Below, one piece after another: positions 16,194 to 25,932 of a stretch of 64,000 bases of DNA. The notes under the pieces are model-generated. The model saw nothing but the letters and a program-made list of their open reading frames with translations. It made no database searches and was not told the origin of the DNA. A program made the position numbers and the translations under genes. The stretch lies in NCBI RefSeq assembly GCF_041227145.1, contig NZ_JBGFSP010000009.1, positions 1 to 64,000 on the forward strand. Reading direction: 5' to 3'. Source of the DNA: Bacteroides sp. AN502(2024). Lineage in GTDB: Bacteria > Bacteroidota > Bacteroidia > Bacteroidales > Bacteroidaceae. The first letter of the stretch is position 1. The number at the start of each line of letters is the position of its first letter.

Positions 16194-16294
16194 TTGCAGA
16201 TAACTTTATCTGCAACTATCTGCAACAGGTATCTGCAACAGCATAAGTCTCTTGTGTTCATCGATTTAGCATGATTTTGTTGCAGATGGCAGAT
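16194..16294 (+). promoter_or_regulatory. iteron-like block B, related to block A
   Basis: Holds TTGCAGATA at 16194-16202, then TATCTGCAA at 16207-16215, 16217-16225 and 16230-16238, and TTGCAGATGGCAGAT at 16280-16294. The reading frame from ATG 16286 lasts only 28 codons, so any gene here is lost. The similarity to block A continues past the ATG (CTCCCGGTAT against CTCCGGTAT), so the two are homologous copies in opposite orientation. Confidence 0.55.
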
Positions 16295-16468
16295 GTTTTG
16301 TGTCTTTCAAACATAGAGAAGAACTCCCGGTATAATGTCTTTCTGCATCGACATGGTGTCGGCTGTGGCCAATAAAATAAGACTATTTTTGAGAGAACAA
16401 AACAGGTTTAAATGGAAAGAGCCGTGTAGAGGGAAGAGAAATTATTTTTTTTCTTTTGAAATTTTAAT

Positions 16469-16476
16469 TATATTTG
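16469..16476 (+). promoter_or_regulatory. -7 element of the sigma factor gene
   Basis: TATATTTG matches TAnnTTTG and lies 50 bp before the sigma-factor ATG. It is the only good match in the gap, so it probably sets the basal expression of the sigma/anti-sigma pair. Confidence 0.5.
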
Positions 16477-16525
16477 CGGTGAATTATTGACTTGATTTGT
16501 TAACGCAATAACTTTTATCTTTCTA

Positions 16526-17122
16526 ATGAAATATACTTCATATCAAAATATGAGTGATGTAGTTTTATGGGATCTTATGTTGAAAGGCGATATGAAAGCT
16601 ATGTCTTTATTGTATAAGAAGCATTATGAGTTATTGCTTAATTTTGGTCTTAAATATACTTCTGATGAGGAATTCGTTAAGGATTGCATTCAGGATGTTT
16701 TTGTGAAACTTTGCGTGAGCAAGCGATTGTCTTCAACAAAATATGTACGTTCTTATCTTTTGACTTCTTTGAAGCATATTATATTTGATGAATTGTCCTC
16801 GTTGAAAGTGACGGAAGAATTAGATGAGCATTTCTTTGAGCTGAAAATAGAAAATTCTGTTTTAGAAACCCTTTTTAAAGGCAATGATGAAGATCTTCAA
16901 TTGAGTAAGAAACTGATAAACGTTTATAAAAGTCTGCCTGATAATCAACGGATGGCAATTTATCTTCGTTATGTGAGGGGATTGTCCTATAAAGAAATGG
17001 CAATTGTCTTGAACGTAAATCCCCAGTCTTCTATGAATTTGGTTTCTCGTGCATTGACTAGTTTACGGTCGAAAATGACTCTTGACGAGTATTTACTGAT
17101 TATGATTCTATTCTGTTCCTGA
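16526..17122 (+). CDS. ECF-type RNA polymerase sigma factor (198 aa)
   Basis: A sigma-70 region 2 (about residues 12-85, with LWDLMLKGDMKAMSLLYKKH and DCIQDVFVKL) and a region 4 HTH (about 130-185, with LPDNQRMAIYLRYVRGLSYK) are present. There is no region 1 or 3, as in extracytoplasmic-function factors. It is followed by a FecR-like anti-sigma and an STN-domain SusC. That trio is the standard Bacteroides trans-envelope signalling system, which switches on host-glycan loci. It should direct transcription from the susC promoter when released from the anti-sigma. Confidence 0.92.
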   Translation: MKYTSYQNMSDVVLWDLMLKGDMKAMSLLYKKHYELLLNFGLKYTSDEEFVKDCIQDVFVKLCVSKRLSSTKYVRSYLLTSLKHIIFDELSSLKVTEELDEHFFELKIENSVLETLFKGNDEDLQLSKKLINVYKSLPDNQRMAIYLRYVRGLSYKEMAIVLNVNPQSSMNLVSRALTSLRSKMTLDEYLLIMILFCS

Positions 17123-17222
17123 TTACATTTTGCTCTTTTTTTTATAATTATTCTCATTTTTTCCCGAAAAAGTGAGTAGATGTTTATAACATCATCGTTT
17201 TAAATATAAAAGACAGTGAAAA

Positions 17223-18305
17223 ATGGAGAAAGGAAAATTTAAAATGTATTACGTTGCACGAAAATTGCTTGAACATGCCAGAAAACATGAGAGACATGTG
17301 ACTCCAGAAGAACTGGATGAATTGTGGAGATGTGTAGAAGAGCGTGTGTATAGTGAGAAAAGAAAAAGAACTCGACGACATGTTCTTTATTTTGCTACAG
17401 CTTCAGCTGCTGCAATTATTTTTTTATGTATGTTTGGGTTGGGTAAACAATTTATCTCTTCCTATATGGATGATGATTTAATCATTGAGTTTGCAAAATA
17501 TACACAAATAAAAGAAACGCTCAGTAAGGAAATTCTATTATTAAGACCGGGTAAGGAAGACCTGAAAGTAAAAGATACAAATGCAAATATTGTCTATTCA
17601 AACAATGGAGCCATAGTAGTAAATTCTGATACTATAAATCGGGGGGGTACAGAGGAGAAGAAACAGGATTTTAATCAATTGATAACTCCTAAGGGAAAAA
17701 GGATACAGTTGACTTTATCCGATGGAACTCATTTGTGGGTAAATTCGGGGACACGTGTCATTTATCCCAGTTGTTTTGAGAAAAAATATCGTGAGATTTA
17801 TGTAGAGGGAGAAATATATCTTGATGTATTTCGTAATGAAGATTCCCCCTTTATAGTTCGGACTAAGGATTTTCTGATACAAGTCTTGGGAACTTCTTTT
17901 AATGTTTCGGCATATCCATCGGAACATATTTCTTCTGTTGTGCTGGTTGATGGTAGTGTTAATATCAGGAATCAGCAAAAAGAGCAAGTGAAGCTTGTCC
18001 CAGGACAATTGGTGAATATACAAACCGGACAGTTGCATTCTCCTCAAAATGTGGATGTTAAACCATACGTGTGTTGGGTGGAGAACATGCTGATGTATAT
18101 AGATGAGCCTTTGGATAAAGTATTTAGGAAATTAAACTTGTATTATGGCAAAGAATTCGTTTTGGAATCCGGTGTGGCAGAGTTGCAAGTCTCCGGGAAA
18201 TTGGATTTGAAAGAAAAGTTGGAAGACGTTTTACATACCATTTCTTTTTCTGTTCCCATATATTTTGAAGAAATAAATGATAGTATATATGTGAGAAAAG
18301 AATAG
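17223..18305 (+). CDS. FecR-family anti-sigma factor (360 aa)
   Basis: A cytoplasmic N-terminus of about 55 residues binds sigma in this family. A single membrane segment (about 60-80, ASAAAIIFLCMFGLGKQF) follows, then the periplasmic FecR domain (LITPKGKRIQLTLSDGTHLW to VVLVDGSVNI). The C-terminal DUF4974 domain (LDKVFRKLNLYYGKEFVLES) probably contacts the SusC STN domain. It ends in TAG, which shows that TAG is read as a normal stop in this genome. It lies 100 bp after the sigma gene. Confidence 0.92.
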   Translation: MEKGKFKMYYVARKLLEHARKHERHVTPEELDELWRCVEERVYSEKRKRTRRHVLYFATASAAAIIFLCMFGLGKQFISSYMDDDLIIEFAKYTQIKETLSKEILLLRPGKEDLKVKDTNANIVYSNNGAIVVNSDTINRGGTEEKKQDFNQLITPKGKRIQLTLSDGTHLWVNSGTRVIYPSCFEKKYREIYVEGEIYLDVFRNEDSPFIVRTKDFLIQVLGTSFNVSAYPSEHISSVVLVDGSVNIRNQQKEQVKLVPGQLVNIQTGQLHSPQNVDVKPYVCWVENMLMYIDEPLDKVFRKLNLYYGKEFVLESGVAELQVSGKLDLKEKLEDVLHTISFSVPIYFEEINDSIYVRKE

Positions 18306-18371
18306 ATATGGAGATTTTATAGTTAACCCTTTAATGTATATTTATATGAGAAACAACAGTTCTTAAAAAAG

Positions 18372-18402
18372 GGCTGAATGATACTGCAATTATCATTCAG
18401 CC
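18372..18402 (+). promoter_or_regulatory. strong hairpin between fecR and susC
   Basis: GGCTGAATGATA (18372-18383) and TATCATTCAGCC (18391-18402) form a perfect 12-bp stem with loop CTGCAAT. No T-run follows, so it is not a simple terminator. It lies about 55 bp before the susC ATG and may be an operator, an mRNA-processing site or part of a 5' leader. Confidence 0.55.
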
Positions 18403-18455
18403 GAGAAATCAAACAACATCTAGTTATTTAATTTTATAAAACTTGTTGCTAATAT

Positions 18456-21400
18456 ATGAAAAATAATAGTAATATATTTTCTGCGGGAACAAGAGTTGCT
18501 CGCATATTATTTCTTTTTAGTTTTTGTTTTCTTTCTTTGTATTCTTATGCGGTAAATGTAGACGATTATGCCCAGAATAAAACGTTGACGGTAGAAGCTC
18601 AAAATAAAACTGTCAAGGAGGTGCTTGATTATATAGAAAAGAACAGTGAATTCATCTTTTTTTATTATAATAAAGCCGTTGATACGGAACGGAAGGTCAG
18701 TTTGTCTATAAAAGATAAATCCATTACGGTAATTTTGGACCAATTATTTCAAGGTACGGATGTACGGTATGAAATAAGAGATAGGCAAATTTCTTTAAAG
18801 AAGGAGCCGATACAACAGCTTCCACAGGATAAAAAACAGAAACGAAAATTGACGGGTACTGTAACGGATGCTTCTACTGGCGAACCATTGGTAGGAGTAA
18901 GCATAATAGTACGAGGTGAAAATAGAGGAACCATCACAGGGATAGATGGTCGTTTTTCAATAGAGGTATATACAAATACAGAGTTGCAGTTTTCATACAT
19001 TGGGTATAAGATGCAAAGTATGAAGGTCGGTAACTTGCAGGTGATCAATATCAAAATGGTTGTAGACAATGCCATGTTGGACGAAGTAGTTGTCGTGGGA
19101 TATGGTACGCAAAAGAAAGTGAACTTGAGTGGTGCTGTAGAAACGGTTACAGCAAAAGAACTTTCCAATCGTGCTACTAATAATGTAGGGTTGGCCCTGC
19201 AGGGATTGGTTCCTAACCTGAACATTACGATGTCAAGTGGTGGAGCTGACTATACACCTACGTTCAATATTCGTGGTGAAACGTCTATCAATGGCGGCGA
19301 ACCGTTGATTTTGGTAGATGGAGTACCTGTCACGGCTGCGGATTTTAGTCGTATGAACTCATTGGACATTGAGAATATTTCGGTTCTGAAGGATGCTTCT
19401 TCGGCTGCGGTCTATGGAGCACGTGCGGCTTTTGGTGTCATTCTTGTGACCACCAAGAAAGGAGAGGAAGGAGCGATTAAGGTGAATTTCAATAATTCAT
19501 TCAGTGTGCGAACTCCTACCCGAATTGTTCAAGTGGTAGAAGACCCCTATATTCAGGCTTCATACAAAACCATCATGGGAGCTCCTTGGTATCACCTGTA
19601 CACAGATGAAGAGATAGATTATGCACAGCAACGTGTAGAAGACCCTTCTTTGCCGTCTGCCATACCTTCTACCAAAGACAAGAGCCAGTATACTTACTTG
19701 GACGCCCATAATTATTATGAGGATATTTTTGAAAGTACGGCATTGTCTCATCAGCATAGTCTTAGTTTGTCCGGAGGTTCAAGTAAGGCGACTTACTATT
19801 TAGGTATGGAATATTATGGAGAGAATGGACTGTTGCGATATAATAAAGATAAGTATAACCGCTACAATGTGCGTAGCAAGGTGGAGTATCATCCTTGGAA
19901 ATGGCTGACAGTAGGAAATAATACCAGTTGGTCTTATTATACCTACGACCGTCCAACTCATTTTTCCAGCAATTATTTTAAGGAAGTGTATGAGAAGAAC
20001 TGTATGATACCGGTCAATAATCCTGACGGTACATATACGGTAGTAGGAGCGCAGACTGTCGGACGCTTGCTGCATGGCGGTAATCATATAGATAAGTCAT
20101 TAAATATCACCTCGCAGTTCACGGCACAAATTGATGTATTGAAGAATGTATGGAGTTTGAAGGGAGATTTTACGGCCACGATATATAACAAGCATTCTAA
20201 TGAATGGAATTCGGACAACGAATATACTTATAAACGCGGCCCGGAACTGGCAGCCACCCGTGTGGGCGACCAGAATTATGCAATGCGCGTCAATGACTAT
20301 TCGATGTATACCGTATTGAATCTTTATACAGATTTCCATAAGCGTTGGGGAGAACATAGTGTGTCTGCTGTTGCCGGTTTTAATCAGGAATATAAGTCGT
20401 ATGAATACCTTAAAAGTAAGCGTACAGATTTGATTTCAGAATCTTACCCGACCGTACAATTGACCACTGGCGATATGACCATGCAGGAAGATGCTTACCA
20501 GTGGGCTGTTCGTTCTGGATTTTATCGTGTGAACTACATGTTTAAGGACCGCTATATATTGGAGACAAATGGAAGATATGACGGCAGTTCTCGTTTCCCC
20601 AAGAAAGACCGATTCGGCTTTTTCCCTTCTGTATCGGGTGCTTGGATCATTTCGGAAGAATCATTTTTCGCTCCTTTGAAGAAAGTGCTTAATCATGTGA
20701 AATTGAGAGCTTCTTATGGTTCGTTGGGCAATCAGAATGTGGGGTACTACTCTTATATAGCTTCAATGAATGCCTCTAAATCAGGAGTATTGCTGAATGG
20801 CAAGTTACCAATGACTGTTTCGCCGGCAGGATTAATATCAAATGCGTTGACTTGGGAGAAAGTTTACACTACTAATGGTGGAATTGACATTAATATGCTG
20901 GATAACCGGTTAGTCTTGTCAGGAGATGTGTATCGCAGGGATACGAAAGACATGCTGGTTCCGGGTAAAAAGTTACCTAGCGTATTAGGTACAGCTGTTC
21001 CTAATGCCAATAGTGGAGACATGAAGACACGTGGTTGGGAAGTCTCTGTAACATGGAGAGACCGCTTTAGATTGGCTTCCAAACCATTCAATTATAGTGC
21101 GACTTTTGTTCTTTCAGATAGCCGTTCTTGGATTACTCGCTATGATAATCCTACGAATTTGTTGTCTGATCGTCGAGTTGGTGAGGAAATCGGAGAAATA
21201 TGGGGATTGGTAACAGAAGGATTTTTTGTAGACCAGGAAGACATTGATTCGCATGCCGATCAATGGAATGTGACTTCCTATCCCGGTGACCGGAAAATTG
21301 AGCCGGGCGACTTGAAGTATAAAGATTTGGATGAAAATGGCAAAATTGAGAAAGGGCTTACGGCAGATGAACCGGGTGATTTTAAAATCATAGGCAATTC

Positions 21401-21890
21401 GCGTAGCCGCTTGCCGTTCGGTTTGGATTTGAATGCAGATTGGAATGGATTTGACTTGCGTATTTTCGTACAAGGCATAGGTAAAAAACAATGGTATCCG
21501 CAAAATAGCGATTATAAATTCTTTGGAATTTATGTATCACCTTGGGGAAATGTTCTTGAAAACAATTTGGACCACTGGACCGAAGAAAATCCCAACGGTT
21601 ATTTTCCGCGTCTGAAGTCATATACGGCCACTTCGGGAGATATGTCTATTAACCAAACACGTTATCTGCAAAATGCAGCTTATTTGCGGATGAAAAATAT
21701 AACTTTTGGTTACACTCTTCCTAAACAACTGATTTCTAAAATAGGTCTTTCAAGCGTGCGCTTTTATTTTAGTGGAGAGAATCTGTTTGAAATTACCAAG
21801 CTTTGCAAAAACTACGATCCGGAAGGCTTGAATAATAATTCGCATCCTTTCCAAAGAACGTTTTCATTAGGTTTAAATATTGGATTATAA
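18456..21890 (+). CDS. SusC-like TonB-dependent transporter with STN domain (1144 aa)
   Basis: After a signal peptide come an STN domain (about 41-110, TLTVEAQNKTVKEVLDYIEK), a carboxypeptidase-regulatory-like beta domain (about 128-207), and the plug starting at DEVVVVGYGTQKKVNLSGAV. The large beta-barrel ends FQRTFSLGLNIGL. The length is typical. The STN domain marks transporters that signal to a FecR anti-sigma, matching the two upstream genes. It imports oligosaccharides across the outer membrane with the SusD partner acting as a lid. Confidence 0.95.
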   Translation: MKNNSNIFSAGTRVARILFLFSFCFLSLYSYAVNVDDYAQNKTLTVEAQNKTVKEVLDYIEKNSEFIFFYYNKAVDTERKVSLSIKDKSITVILDQLFQGTDVRYEIRDRQISLKKEPIQQLPQDKKQKRKLTGTVTDASTGEPLVGVSIIVRGENRGTITGIDGRFSIEVYTNTELQFSYIGYKMQSMKVGNLQVINIKMVVDNAMLDEVVVVGYGTQKKVNLSGAVETVTAKELSNRATNNVGLALQGLVPNLNITMSSGGADYTPTFNIRGETSINGGEPLILVDGVPVTAADFSRMNSLDIENISVLKDASSAAVYGARAAFGVILVTTKKGEEGAIKVNFNNSFSVRTPTRIVQVVEDPYIQASYKTIMGAPWYHLYTDEEIDYAQQRVEDPSLPSAIPSTKDKSQYTYLDAHNYYEDIFESTALSHQHSLSLSGGSSKATYYLGMEYYGENGLLRYNKDKYNRYNVRSKVEYHPWKWLTVGNNTSWSYYTYDRPTHFSSNYFKEVYEKNCMIPVNNPDGTYTVVGAQTVGRLLHGGNHIDKSLNITSQFTAQIDVLKNVWSLKGDFTATIYNKHSNEWNSDNEYTYKRGPELAATRVGDQNYAMRVNDYSMYTVLNLYTDFHKRWGEHSVSAVAGFNQEYKSYEYLKSKRTDLISESYPTVQLTTGDMTMQEDAYQWAVRSGFYRVNYMFKDRYILETNGRYDGSSRFPKKDRFGFFPSVSGAWIISEESFFAPLKKVLNHVKLRASYGSLGNQNVGYYSYIASMNASKSGVLLNGKLPMTVSPAGLISNALTWEKVYTTNGGIDINMLDNRLVLSGDVYRRDTKDMLVPGKKLPSVLGTAVPNANSGDMKTRGWEVSVTWRDRFRLASKPFNYSATFVLSDSRSWITRYDNPTNLLSDRRVGEEIGEIWGLVTEGFFVDQEDIDSHADQWNVTSYPGDRKIEPGDLKYKDLDENGKIEKGLTADEPGDFKIIGNSRSRLPFGLDLNADWNGFDLRIFVQGIGKKQWYPQNSDYKFFGIYVSPWGNVLENNLDHWTEENPNGYFPRLKSYTATSGDMSINQTRYLQNAAYLRMKNITFGYTLPKQLISKIGLSSVRFYFSGENLFEITKLCKNYDPEGLNNNSHPFQRTFSLGLNIGL

Positions 21891-21906
21891 TAAAACTGAT
21901 CATAAA

Positions 21907-23691
21907 ATGAATAAGTATAAGAAATATATATTGGCAGGAGCAGTAACATGCCTAATGTTCGTGCAGACTGGTTGCAACGACTCTTTTCTGGAGCGTTATC
22001 CGATTGTGTCCATCTCGTCTGAAGCATTTTTCAAGAATACAACAGACTTGGAATTGTATACCAATACCTATACCTTGTCTCCCAGTTATTCTGATTATGT
22101 ATCTGATAATTATACCACTTACTCAAATACACATGCCAATAATAATATGATCCGTGGCAATGTGACTCCGGCCACTTGCGGCGGATGGGGTGACTGGGGA
22201 ACATTACGAAAATATAATATATTTTTGGATAATGTACACAAAGCTTCCGGAAATCCGGAAAAGATAGCCCATTATATTGGTCTGACCCGTCTGATGCGCG
22301 CCCGTTGGTATTACGAACAAATAAAATGGTACAATACTTTACCTTGGTATTCGCATGCATTGACCGATACGGATATGGAAATGCTTTACAAACCTCGTGA
22401 TTCCCGTGAATTGGTAGTAGATTCTATTATGGCCGATTTGGATTACGCTTCGGCAAATGTTTCTGTTGATATGGGGAACCGGACTATTATGAGCAGATGG
22501 TATGCATTGGCTACACAGGCTCGTATTTGCCTGCATGAAGGAACTTACCGTAAATACCATGATGAGCTGAATCTGCAAAGCACGGCTACCCGTTTCTTGG
22601 AGAAGGCTGTTGAGGCCGCTTCTAAGGTCATGGAATCCAGACTGTTTGAAATTGATAAAACGGGAGGCACGGATGTAGCTTATCAGAGGCTGTTTACCGG
22701 ATATTCGCTGGATAAGTCTAAGGAAATAATCTTATTTAAAGATTATGATAATGAATTGCGGATAAAACATGGTGCTCCCAATGAATCATTCAATTGGATT
22801 ACAGGTTTTAGCCGAAGTCTGATGGAATCGTATGAATATCTGGATGCTGATGGAAATGCTATTCCATTTTCTCAGGTCGAAGGTCATGAAACAATGGGGT
22901 ATGTTGATATCTTTAAAAATAGAGATCCCCGTATGAAACAGACGTTCATGTATCCGGGATATAAAAAGCCTGGGGTATCCACTGCCTATATCCCCAATAT
23001 AGATTTGGGAGGTTATCCCTGCATTAAATATATGGTGAATGATCCGGCTCAGATTGTAAGTACAATGGCTTATACAGATTTGCCTATTTGTCGTTACGCT
23101 GAGGTGCTTTTGATTTATGCGGAAGCCAAAGCTGAATTAGGGAGGTTAACCCAAGATGATATGGACAAATCTGTCAATTTAATTCGTACACGTGTAGGAA
23201 TGCCTCGGATTGTTATTAACGATATTATGGACGACCCCAATCTGAGTGCTCAATATCCGAAAGTAACAGATAAAGCCTTGTTGCAAATTCGCCGCGAACG
23301 CAGAATAGAATTGGTGAATGAGAATTTCCGTTGGGATGATCTGATTCGCTGGAAGGAGGCTCATCTGATTCGTGATGTGCAGCATGGCATCTATATAGAT
23401 AAGTTGGGAGTATTTGATGTTACCGGTGATGGAATACCTGATGTCGGTATATTTAAGAATGCGGAGAGCAACACCATACCGGAAGCCGATCGCAGTAAAT
23501 ATACATTCTATTATTTGGAAAAGGGAGGAAAGCCCGGTACGGTCAGTTTGTCTGAAGGCGATCATGGCTATATTGTAATAAATAGTGAGATAGGCAATCG
23601 GAAGTTTGAAGAACCTAAATTCTATTATTGGCCATTACCCGAACAGCAGCGTGCGCTGAATCCGGCATTGGAGGAGACCATATTCTGGTAA
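21907..23691 (+). CDS. SusD-like glycan-binding lipoprotein (594 aa)
   Basis: The ATG at 21907 gives MNKYKKYILAG and a lipobox (MFVQTGC) at about residues 20-26, so this start is preferred over one 27 bp upstream. SusD signatures are visible: the N-terminal SFLERYPIVSISSEAFF stretch, helical TPR-like repeats with RLMRARWYYEQI, and the C-terminal RRERRIELVNENFRWDDLIR and EPKFYYWPLPEQQRALNP motifs. Surface-exposed, it binds glycan and closes over the SusC barrel. The gap to susC is 16 bp. Confidence 0.95.
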   Translation: MNKYKKYILAGAVTCLMFVQTGCNDSFLERYPIVSISSEAFFKNTTDLELYTNTYTLSPSYSDYVSDNYTTYSNTHANNNMIRGNVTPATCGGWGDWGTLRKYNIFLDNVHKASGNPEKIAHYIGLTRLMRARWYYEQIKWYNTLPWYSHALTDTDMEMLYKPRDSRELVVDSIMADLDYASANVSVDMGNRTIMSRWYALATQARICLHEGTYRKYHDELNLQSTATRFLEKAVEAASKVMESRLFEIDKTGGTDVAYQRLFTGYSLDKSKEIILFKDYDNELRIKHGAPNESFNWITGFSRSLMESYEYLDADGNAIPFSQVEGHETMGYVDIFKNRDPRMKQTFMYPGYKKPGVSTAYIPNIDLGGYPCIKYMVNDPAQIVSTMAYTDLPICRYAEVLLIYAEAKAELGRLTQDDMDKSVNLIRTRVGMPRIVINDIMDDPNLSAQYPKVTDKALLQIRRERRIELVNENFRWDDLIRWKEAHLIRDVQHGIYIDKLGVFDVTGDGIPDVGIFKNAESNTIPEADRSKYTFYYLEKGGKPGTVSLSEGDHGYIVINSEIGNRKFEEPKFYYWPLPEQQRALNPALEETIFW

Positions 23692-23703
23692 GTTTTGATT
23701 CAT

Positions 23704-23737
23704 TGGGTACAAATTTTATACATAAGATTTGTACCCA
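23704..23737 (+). promoter_or_regulatory. hairpin after susD
   Basis: TGGGTACAAAT (23704-23714) pairs perfectly with ATTTGTACCCA (23727-23737). There is no T-run. It sits between susD and the next lipoprotein gene, where a hairpin could protect or partly terminate the abundant susCD message. Confidence 0.55.
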
Positions 23738-23772
23738 TGATACAAATTATTGAAACTGATAAAATAAAATTT

Positions 23773-25932
23773 ATGATTATTGAAACTGTAAAAAATATAT
23801 TTGTTTACATATCGTTTCTTTTTTGGGGGATACTGGCTTTATCTTCTTGTAAAACTCCTCAGAATACTGCATTTGTGGCTTCGGCTTGTTGGGGTAAACA
23901 GGAAGTACAACAGTCTAATATGAAGGTATATATGGCTGCTGCAACCATGTCTTCCATAGAATATCAGGCGGTTCGGGGATGGGAATTAAATCCGGACAAA
24001 CAGGAAACTGCAACTTTGTATTGCGATATAGATGATGATATGCTGCATGCCTTGGCTCCTGAACACACACTTTGCATAAAAGTATGCTATTTGGATAAAG
24101 GATATAGCGGTTTTGCATTATGTTACGAGGCGCAGGGAAAGATAAAACGGGGCGAATATGTACAATTACATAATAGTGGTACTTGGATAGAGCATACATT
24201 TAAGCTATATGACGCTTTGATGACCAATGGAATTAACCAAGCCGATTTTGTACTGACTACCTGCGATATGGACATCATGGGAAAGGCGAAAGATATAGTT
24301 GGCATAGCTTCTGTCAGGGTGGAAATGTCAGAACTGCTATCTCCTTATGAGTTGAGTGTGAAAAGTAAAAGGGCTGGTAACATATTCTTTGAAGATGAGA
24401 AAATACAGTTTCAAGTACAATGCTTGGATGTGACCGGTAAACATGCTTGTAAGACATTAACTTATAGTATTATTAACGAAAATAGGGAAAGTATATATAC
24501 CCAAAAACAGTTCTTGTCAAGTGATCAGACTTGTATTGAATTTCCGTCTTTACCTTACGGTGTGTATGAGTTGATACTTGAAATGGAGGGGGAGCAATCT
24601 TATCAGAAAGCTATTGTTGATTTTTCTCATTCCCGGCGTGCGGACGAAATCAATACGCGCTTCGGAACTAACCTCCATTTTGATTGGGATGTTTATAGTA
24701 ATGAGGATATTGAATTTTTGGCAGAATTAGTAAAAGATGCAGGATATAGTTTGGTTAGGACTTCTCTTCGCTGGTATCAGATGGAAAAGAGCAAGGGCGA
24801 GTTTGCTTTGACCCGTAATATATTGTATTCCAATCAATGCCTGAAAAAGCAAGGATTGAAGATGGTGGGAATATTGAGTCAAGAGTGCCCTTTATATGAT
24901 ACGGTTCCCTATTGGCTGGAAAACGAGGATAAACGGGAAGCTTATGCTCGCTTCTGCTATTTTATGGTTGATGCATTGAAAGAATATACCAATATTTTCA
25001 CTTATCCCAATGAATTCAACCTGACCAAGGGAGGGGTACATCACCCCGAGAATTATCATCAGAGCATGGACATCATCAAAGCGGCATATCCGGCCATCAA
25101 GCGGGCAAATGCTGATGCCTTTATTATTTCGGGGGCAGTGTCGCGTTTTGAGAAGCCGTATCTGGAAGGACTTTTCCGATTGGGGTTGAATGATTATTGC
25201 GATGCATCGAGCATTCATCTTTATGATGTTATCGGAGGTCCTGAGACATACTATACCAATAAGCCGGATTTGAATATGTTTCCCAATACACAATTGTTTC
25301 ATGATCTTATGAAGCGTTTGGCTCCCGAGAAACAAGCGTGGATTACAGAGAATGGCTGGTGTTCGTATCCCGGAGAGATGGGCGAGAATGAAGCACATCG
25401 CAATTTCTTTATGTGTACCGAAAATGAGCAGGCACGTTGGTACGCTCGTTCATTCATAATCAACAGTGATCCTAATCGTGTGGACAAGTACTTTCACTAC
25501 TCATTCATAAATAATGAGGTGGGATATTTCAACAGCGAGAGTAATTTTGGAATTATCCATTCACACAATCATCGTACTCCCTTCTCAGCCAAACCTGCAT
25601 TTGTCACCGTAGCGGCATTCAACGATATCGTAGGAAATGCTCTTTTCAAAGGTAATGTGGAGGAGTTGGAGTTACCTGAAGATGAGCGTAATCATTTTGC
25701 TTACATATTTGTAAATGCTAAAGGTGAAGAAATTGCTTGTTTTTGGCAAAGAGATGAACGATTACTGACGGACAGGAGAATAAAGACATATACATATAAG
25801 TCTGATATGCCTTACTTGGAAATTTATGATATGTATGGAAATAGAAAAGTGGTAGACAATAAGGAAGGAACTTATACTTCACTTTATACTTGTTGCCCGG
25901 TTTATATCAAAGGGGTTAAGGAGGCTAAATAA
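23773..25932 (+). CDS. putative clan GH-A glycoside hydrolase lipoprotein (719 aa)
   Basis: The start at 23773 gives MIIETVKNIFVYISFLFWGI and lipobox LALSSC; the longer frame runs through the preceding hairpin and is rejected. The N-terminal about 290 residues look like beta-sandwich modules. The C-terminal TIM-barrel carries FTYPNEFNLTKGG (candidate acid/base Glu after Asn) and QAWITENGWCSYPGE (candidate nucleophile Glu). These are the two glutamates expected of clan GH-A enzymes such as GH5, GH39 or GH42. Exact family not assignable by eye. As a lipoprotein right after SusD it is a good candidate for the surface endo-acting enzyme that trims the glycan before import. Confidence 0.7.
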   Translation: MIIETVKNIFVYISFLFWGILALSSCKTPQNTAFVASACWGKQEVQQSNMKVYMAAATMSSIEYQAVRGWELNPDKQETATLYCDIDDDMLHALAPEHTLCIKVCYLDKGYSGFALCYEAQGKIKRGEYVQLHNSGTWIEHTFKLYDALMTNGINQADFVLTTCDMDIMGKAKDIVGIASVRVEMSELLSPYELSVKSKRAGNIFFEDEKIQFQVQCLDVTGKHACKTLTYSIINENRESIYTQKQFLSSDQTCIEFPSLPYGVYELILEMEGEQSYQKAIVDFSHSRRADEINTRFGTNLHFDWDVYSNEDIEFLAELVKDAGYSLVRTSLRWYQMEKSKGEFALTRNILYSNQCLKKQGLKMVGILSQECPLYDTVPYWLENEDKREAYARFCYFMVDALKEYTNIFTYPNEFNLTKGGVHHPENYHQSMDIIKAAYPAIKRANADAFIISGAVSRFEKPYLEGLFRLGLNDYCDASSIHLYDVIGGPETYYTNKPDLNMFPNTQLFHDLMKRLAPEKQAWITENGWCSYPGEMGENEAHRNFFMCTENEQARWYARSFIINSDPNRVDKYFHYSFINNEVGYFNSESNFGIIHSHNHRTPFSAKPAFVTVAAFNDIVGNALFKGNVEELELPEDERNHFAYIFVNAKGEEIACFWQRDERLLTDRRIKTYTYKSDMPYLEIYDMYGNRKVVDNKEGTYTSLYTCCPVYIKGVKEAK

